DNA of 17,190 nucleotides, taken from Candidatus Colicola caccequi (GTDB taxonomy: Bacteria > Bacteroidota > Bacteroidia > Bacteroidales > Paludibacteraceae). Position 1 is the stretch's first letter; every line of letters starts with the position of its first letter. Both the position numbers and the translations under genes were made by a program. The notes under the pieces are model-generated. The model saw only the letters and a program-made list of their open reading frames with translations, was not told the origin of the DNA and ran no database searches. The DNA is taken from positions 1 to 17,190 of the forward strand of contig JAGHTR010000026.1 in assembly GCA_018065205.1 (NCBI GenBank), read 5' to 3'. Of this stretch, positions 14,893 through 17,190 are shown in pieces.

Positions 14893-15452
14893 TTTGGGAT
14901 CATAACGACGATATTAGACTTATTACGTGTGTCAATAACGGGCGCACCATCCAACGTTTCCTGAACGAATGTCGTGAGGAGAGACGTCCTTATGTGTTTA
15001 TGACCAATACGATGCGGTCGATTGAGACGATTAAGCGTATCTTGGTGCCGGTCACTATGTTAGAGGAGGAAGTGTATAAGGCTGAGTTATGCACCTACCT
15101 GGCTCGCAAGACGGGAGCGACTCTGGTGCTTCTCAAGGCCAAGGATTACGGCAGTAAAGCCCAAACTAATCTAAATAAGATAATCACGCATATCCGTTCG
15201 GTAGCCGATCGGACAGGCGAAAAAATAGTCTTTGAGGTCCATGAAGGTCTCAAAGACTCCTTCTCACTTAATAAGGAAGCATCCGAGCGGCAACGCGATT
15301 TTGGTCATCAACTGCTCCTGCTGACTGCCAGCCGTGAGTATGGACTGGATGACTGGTTATTTGGTCCGCAGGAACGCCATGCTATTCGTCATAGCCAAGT
15401 GCCCGTCATGCTGGTTAATCCTCGCGCAGACTTATTCAGTCTGTGCGATTAA
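14889..15452 (+). CDS. Universal stress protein-like (USP/HUP fold) protein
   Basis: The 187-residue product has a USP-like domain from about residue 48. Lys-Arg-Ile-Leu-Val-Pro-Val is the first strand, Lys64-Ala-Glu-Leu-Cys-Thr-Tyr-Leu-Ala-Arg begins helix 1, and Ala-Thr-Leu-Val-Leu-Leu-Lys is strand 2. Near the C-terminus, Leu-Phe-Gly-Pro160-Gln-Glu-Arg-His-Ala-Ile-Arg-His-Ser-Gln-Val-Pro-Val-Met-Leu-Val aligns with the familiar final strand of the family. The Gly-Ser/Thr expected for ATP binding there is Gly-Pro, so nucleotide binding may be altered. About 45 N-terminal residues precede the usual USP start, and I do not recognise them. Function is unknown; USP proteins often respond to starvation or stress. 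It is joined to engB by an ATGA overlap and is the last gene of the operon. A terminator hairpin lies within its final codons. Confidence 0.7.
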   Translation: MIWDHNDDIRLITCVNNGRTIQRFLNECREERRPYVFMTNTMRSIETIKRILVPVTMLEEEVYKAELCTYLARKTGATLVLLKAKDYGSKAQTNLNKIITHIRSVADRTGEKIVFEVHEGLKDSFSLNKEASERQRDFGHQLLLLTASREYGLDDWLFGPQERHAIRHSQVPVMLVNPRADLFSLCD

Positions 15453-15467
15453 CCTTTTCTTATTTTT
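15423..15467 (+). terminator. Hairpin terminator inside the 3' end of the USP-like gene
   Basis: Bases 15423-15432 pair with 15438-15447 in a 10-base stem (one G-U at 15426/15444) around a 5-base loop. A T-rich stretch follows at 15455-15467. The stem lies within the last codons of the + strand gene, and the T-rich run covers the stop codon of the convergent glyS gene. It should end transcription of the long + strand operon. No matching T-run is seen on the other side, so it is not clearly bidirectional. Confidence 0.68.
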
Positions 15468-17010
15468 CCATTAACTTACGATACAAGTTCTTAGGATCAA
15501 CAGCCTTGCCGATTAATGCGTGCAAGTCCTCAATCTTAATACGATCTTGCTCCATGGTGTCGCGGTAACGCACAGTTACGCAGCCGTCATTGAGTGTATC
15601 GTGATCTACTGTTACGCAGAAAGGCGTACCAATGGCATCCTGACGACGATAGCGTTTACCAATCGAGTCTTTCTCGTCGTACTGGGTCTTGAAGTCGAAC
15701 TTGAGCATATCCATGATCTCGCGGGCTTTCTCAGGCAGTCCGTCTTTCTTAACGAGCGGCATGACGCACACTTTAACCGGAGCCAGTACCGGAGGTAAGT
15801 TCAGTACCACGCGGGTATCGCCACCTTCCAGAGCCTCTTCCTTATAGGCTGCGCACATAATGGATAGGAACATACGGTCTACGCCGATTGAGGTCTCAAT
15901 GACGTACGGAGTATAGCTCTCGTTAAGTTCCGGATCAAAGTACTCAATCTTCTTGCCCGAGAACTTAGCATGTTGCGACAGGTCAAAGTTAGTACGGCTG
16001 TGAATACCCTCCACCTCCTTGAATCCGAACGGCATGAGGAATTCGATATCCGTAGCGGCGTTGGCGTAGTGAGCCAGTTTCTCGTGGTCATGGAAACGAT
16101 ATTTCTCATCTCCTAATCCAAGGGCTTTATGCCATTTGAGACGGAACTCTTTCCAGTGTTGGAACCAATCCATCTCGGTGCCGGGCTTGATGAAGAACTG
16201 CATCTCCATTTGCTCGAACTCACGCATACGGAAGACGAACTGACGAGCAACGATTTCGTTACGGAAAGCCTTACCGATTTGAGCAATACCGAAAGGAATC
16301 TTCATGCGACCGGTCTTTTGTACGTTCAGGTAGTTAACGAAAATACCTTGAGCCGTTTCGGGGCGCAGGTAGATTTTCATATTACTATCGGCCGTTGAAC
16401 CCATTTCGGTTTGGAACATCAGGTTGAACTGACGAACGTCGGTCCAGTTGCGTGTTCCGGAGATGGGACAAACGATTTCCTCATCCAAGATGATTTGTTT
16501 GAGTTCAGTTAAGTCGTTGGCATTCATAGCCTTAGAGTAACGTTCATGCAGGGCATCCCACTTAGCCTGATGCTCTAATACGCGAGGGTTAGTCTGACGG
16601 AACATAGCCTCATCAAAACTGTCGCCAAAGCGTTTAGCGGCTTTCTCCACTTCCTTATTCATCTTGTCCTCAATCTTGGCGAGTTGCTCTTCAATCAGGA
16701 CGTCTGCACGGTAGCGTTTCTTGCTATCTTTGTTGTCAATCAGCGGGTCATTGAACGCATCTACGTGACCGGAAGCCTTCCATGTAGTCGGGTGCATGAA
16801 GATAGCGGCATCTATACCCACGATGTTCTCGTGCAGCAGGGTCATGCTATCCCACCAGTAGCGTTTGATATTGTTCTTCAACTCCACGCCGTTCTGACCG
16901 TAATCATAGACTGCGCCCAGTCCGTCGTAAATCTCGCTTGAAGGAAAAACAAAGCCGTATTCCTTGCAGTGAGCGACTAATTTTTTGAATGTTTCTTCTT
17001 GTGTTGCCAT
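15460..17010 (-). CDS. glyS: Glycyl-tRNA synthetase, single-chain (alpha2) class II type
   Basis: This 516-residue enzyme charges tRNA-Gly with glycine. It is the homodimeric type, not the alpha2beta2 form. The class II core is visible. Tyr-Asp-Gly-Leu-Gly-Ala-Val-Tyr-Asp-Tyr-Gly (28-38) is near the start, Arg216-Pro-Glu-Thr-Ala-Gln-Gly is the substrate loop, and motif 2 is Phe249-Arg-Asn-Glu with Phe-Arg-Met-Arg-Glu-Phe-Glu-Gln (260-267). Motif 3 is Gly376-Val-Asp-Arg379. The C-terminal 110 or so residues form the anticodon-binding domain. Length matches Bacteroidota relatives. It is monocistronic as far as seen, with its own promoter at 17054-17085. It converges on the long operon with a 7-base gap at 15453-15459. 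The symbol glyQS is used for this form in some genomes. Confidence 0.96.
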   Translation of the reverse strand: MATQEETFKKLVAHCKEYGFVFPSSEIYDGLGAVYDYGQNGVELKNNIKRYWWDSMTLLHENIVGIDAAIFMHPTTWKASGHVDAFNDPLIDNKDSKKRYRADVLIEEQLAKIEDKMNKEVEKAAKRFGDSFDEAMFRQTNPRVLEHQAKWDALHERYSKAMNANDLTELKQIILDEEIVCPISGTRNWTDVRQFNLMFQTEMGSTADSNMKIYLRPETAQGIFVNYLNVQKTGRMKIPFGIAQIGKAFRNEIVARQFVFRMREFEQMEMQFFIKPGTEMDWFQHWKEFRLKWHKALGLGDEKYRFHDHEKLAHYANAATDIEFLMPFGFKEVEGIHSRTNFDLSQHAKFSGKKIEYFDPELNESYTPYVIETSIGVDRMFLSIMCAAYKEEALEGGDTRVVLNLPPVLAPVKVCVMPLVKKDGLPEKAREIMDMLKFDFKTQYDEKDSIGKRYRRQDAIGTPFCVTVDHDTLNDGCVTVRYRDTMEQDRIKIEDLHALIGKAVDPKNLYRKLMEK

Positions 17011-17053
17011 ATTATTTATTCTTTAACAATTCGTCATTTATCAAATCGGACTG

Positions 17054-17085
17054 CAAAGTTATAGATTTTTTACGAATTATGCAAA
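17054..17085 (-). promoter_or_regulatory. Bacteroidota-type promoter for glyS
   Basis: On the minus strand, TTTG (17085-17082) and TAACTTTG (17061-17054, matching TAnnTTTG) are separated by 20 bases. The predicted start near 17048 gives a leader of just under 40 bases to the ATG at 17010. The call is by sequence match; the spacing agrees with the other three promoters in the window. Confidence 0.72.
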
Positions 17086-17094
17086 TAAAATTTG
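17082..17094. repeat. Inverted repeat formed by the two back-to-back -33 boxes
   Basis: CAAAT (17082-17086) and ATTTG (17090-17094) are separated by AAA, and the flanking G (17081) and C (17095) extend the symmetry to GCAAAT-AAA-ATTTGC. Each arm contains the -33 element of one divergent promoter. The alr/dxs region has the same arrangement, CAAAT-TT-ATTTG at 5966-5977. Confidence 0.55.
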
Positions 17095-17122
17095 CAAATA
17101 TCGTTTTTTTTTAGTAATTTTG
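17091..17122 (+). promoter_or_regulatory. Bacteroidota-type promoter for the gene leaving the right edge
   Basis: TTTG (17091-17094) is followed after 20 bases by TAATTTTG (17115-17122), a TAnnTTTG match. Transcription would start around 17129, about 22 bases before the ATG at 17151. This supports a real gene beginning at the window edge. Confidence 0.7.
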
Positions 17123-17150
17123 TGCCCTGTTTAAAATGCGGTAATAGACG

Positions 17151-17190
17151 ATGTTACAGACTAATGACATTCAATCATTGTATTTCCTTG
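17151..17190 (+). CDS. Start of an unidentified gene (3' end outside window)
   Basis: ATG at 17151 opens a frame that stays open to the edge, giving only 13 residues (Met-Leu-Gln-Thr-Asn-Asp-Ile-Gln-Ser-Leu-Tyr-Phe-Leu). A well-spaced promoter lies just upstream, and an earlier ATG at 17136 hits a stop after one codon. The fragment is too short to assign a function. Confidence 0.5.
   Translation, partial: MLQTNDIQSLYFL

Noticed and set aside
17011..17150. tRNA or small RNA gene in the gap upstream of glyS
   Set aside because: I see no cloverleaf or stable long stem; the gap is explained by two divergent promoters.
1..17190. CRISPR array, insertion sequence, prophage or attachment site
   Set aside because: No spaced direct repeats, transposase, integrase or flanking terminal repeats were noticed on either strand.

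Overview
The window looks like chromosomal core DNA from a member of the Bacteroidota, most likely a Bacteroidales. Three things point there. Promoters have the TTTG / TAnnTTTG form used by the Bacteroides primary sigma factor. A MurF-type domain is fused to alanine racemase, an arrangement typical of this phylum. The dxs-trkA-trkH set, the single-chain glycyl-tRNA synthetase and the two-RCK TrkA also read like Bacteroidales proteins. No phage, insertion sequence, CRISPR array, tRNA or rRNA was seen. Coding density is very high, and no gap between genes reaches 300 bases.

Layout. (1) Bases 1-1547, + strand: two tandem lipoprotein genes, a DUF3089 alpha/beta-hydrolase-like protein cut by the window edge and a VanX-type D-Ala-D-Ala dipeptidase. 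(2) Bases 1548-5910, - strand, read right to left: a MurF-remnant/alanine racemase fusion, an orphan FecE-type ABC ATPase, a MATE exporter and a NUDIX hydrolase. (3) Bases 5938-6005: a compact divergent promoter pair. (4) Bases 6050-15452, + strand: one long operon-like run of dxs, trkA, trkH, a membrane-anchored SGNH hydrolase, an MBOAT acyltransferase, coaE, engB and a universal-stress-like protein. It ends in a hairpin terminator inside the last gene. (5) Bases 15460-17010, - strand: glyS, convergent with that run. (6) Bases 17054-17122: a second divergent promoter pair of the same design, followed by the first 13 codons of a + strand gene.

Function. The - strand cluster links D-alanine supply for peptidoglycan with transport and NUDIX genes, and a D-Ala-D-Ala dipeptidase lies just across the convergent boundary. 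The + strand operon joins isoprenoid precursor synthesis (Dxs), potassium uptake (TrkA/TrkH), a probable envelope O-acylation pair (SGNH + MBOAT), CoA synthesis (CoaE) and ribosome assembly (EngB).

The observations most worth a second look are these. The fused MurF-alanine racemase has lost about 200-230 residues of its MurF half in frame. Two divergent promoter regions share a back-to-back -33 inverted-repeat design. The SGNH/MBOAT pair is translationally coupled to the potassium transporter. Gene overlaps of 28-47 bases are frequent. I found no clear sign of a wholly new multi-gene system; most of the window is well-known core metabolism.
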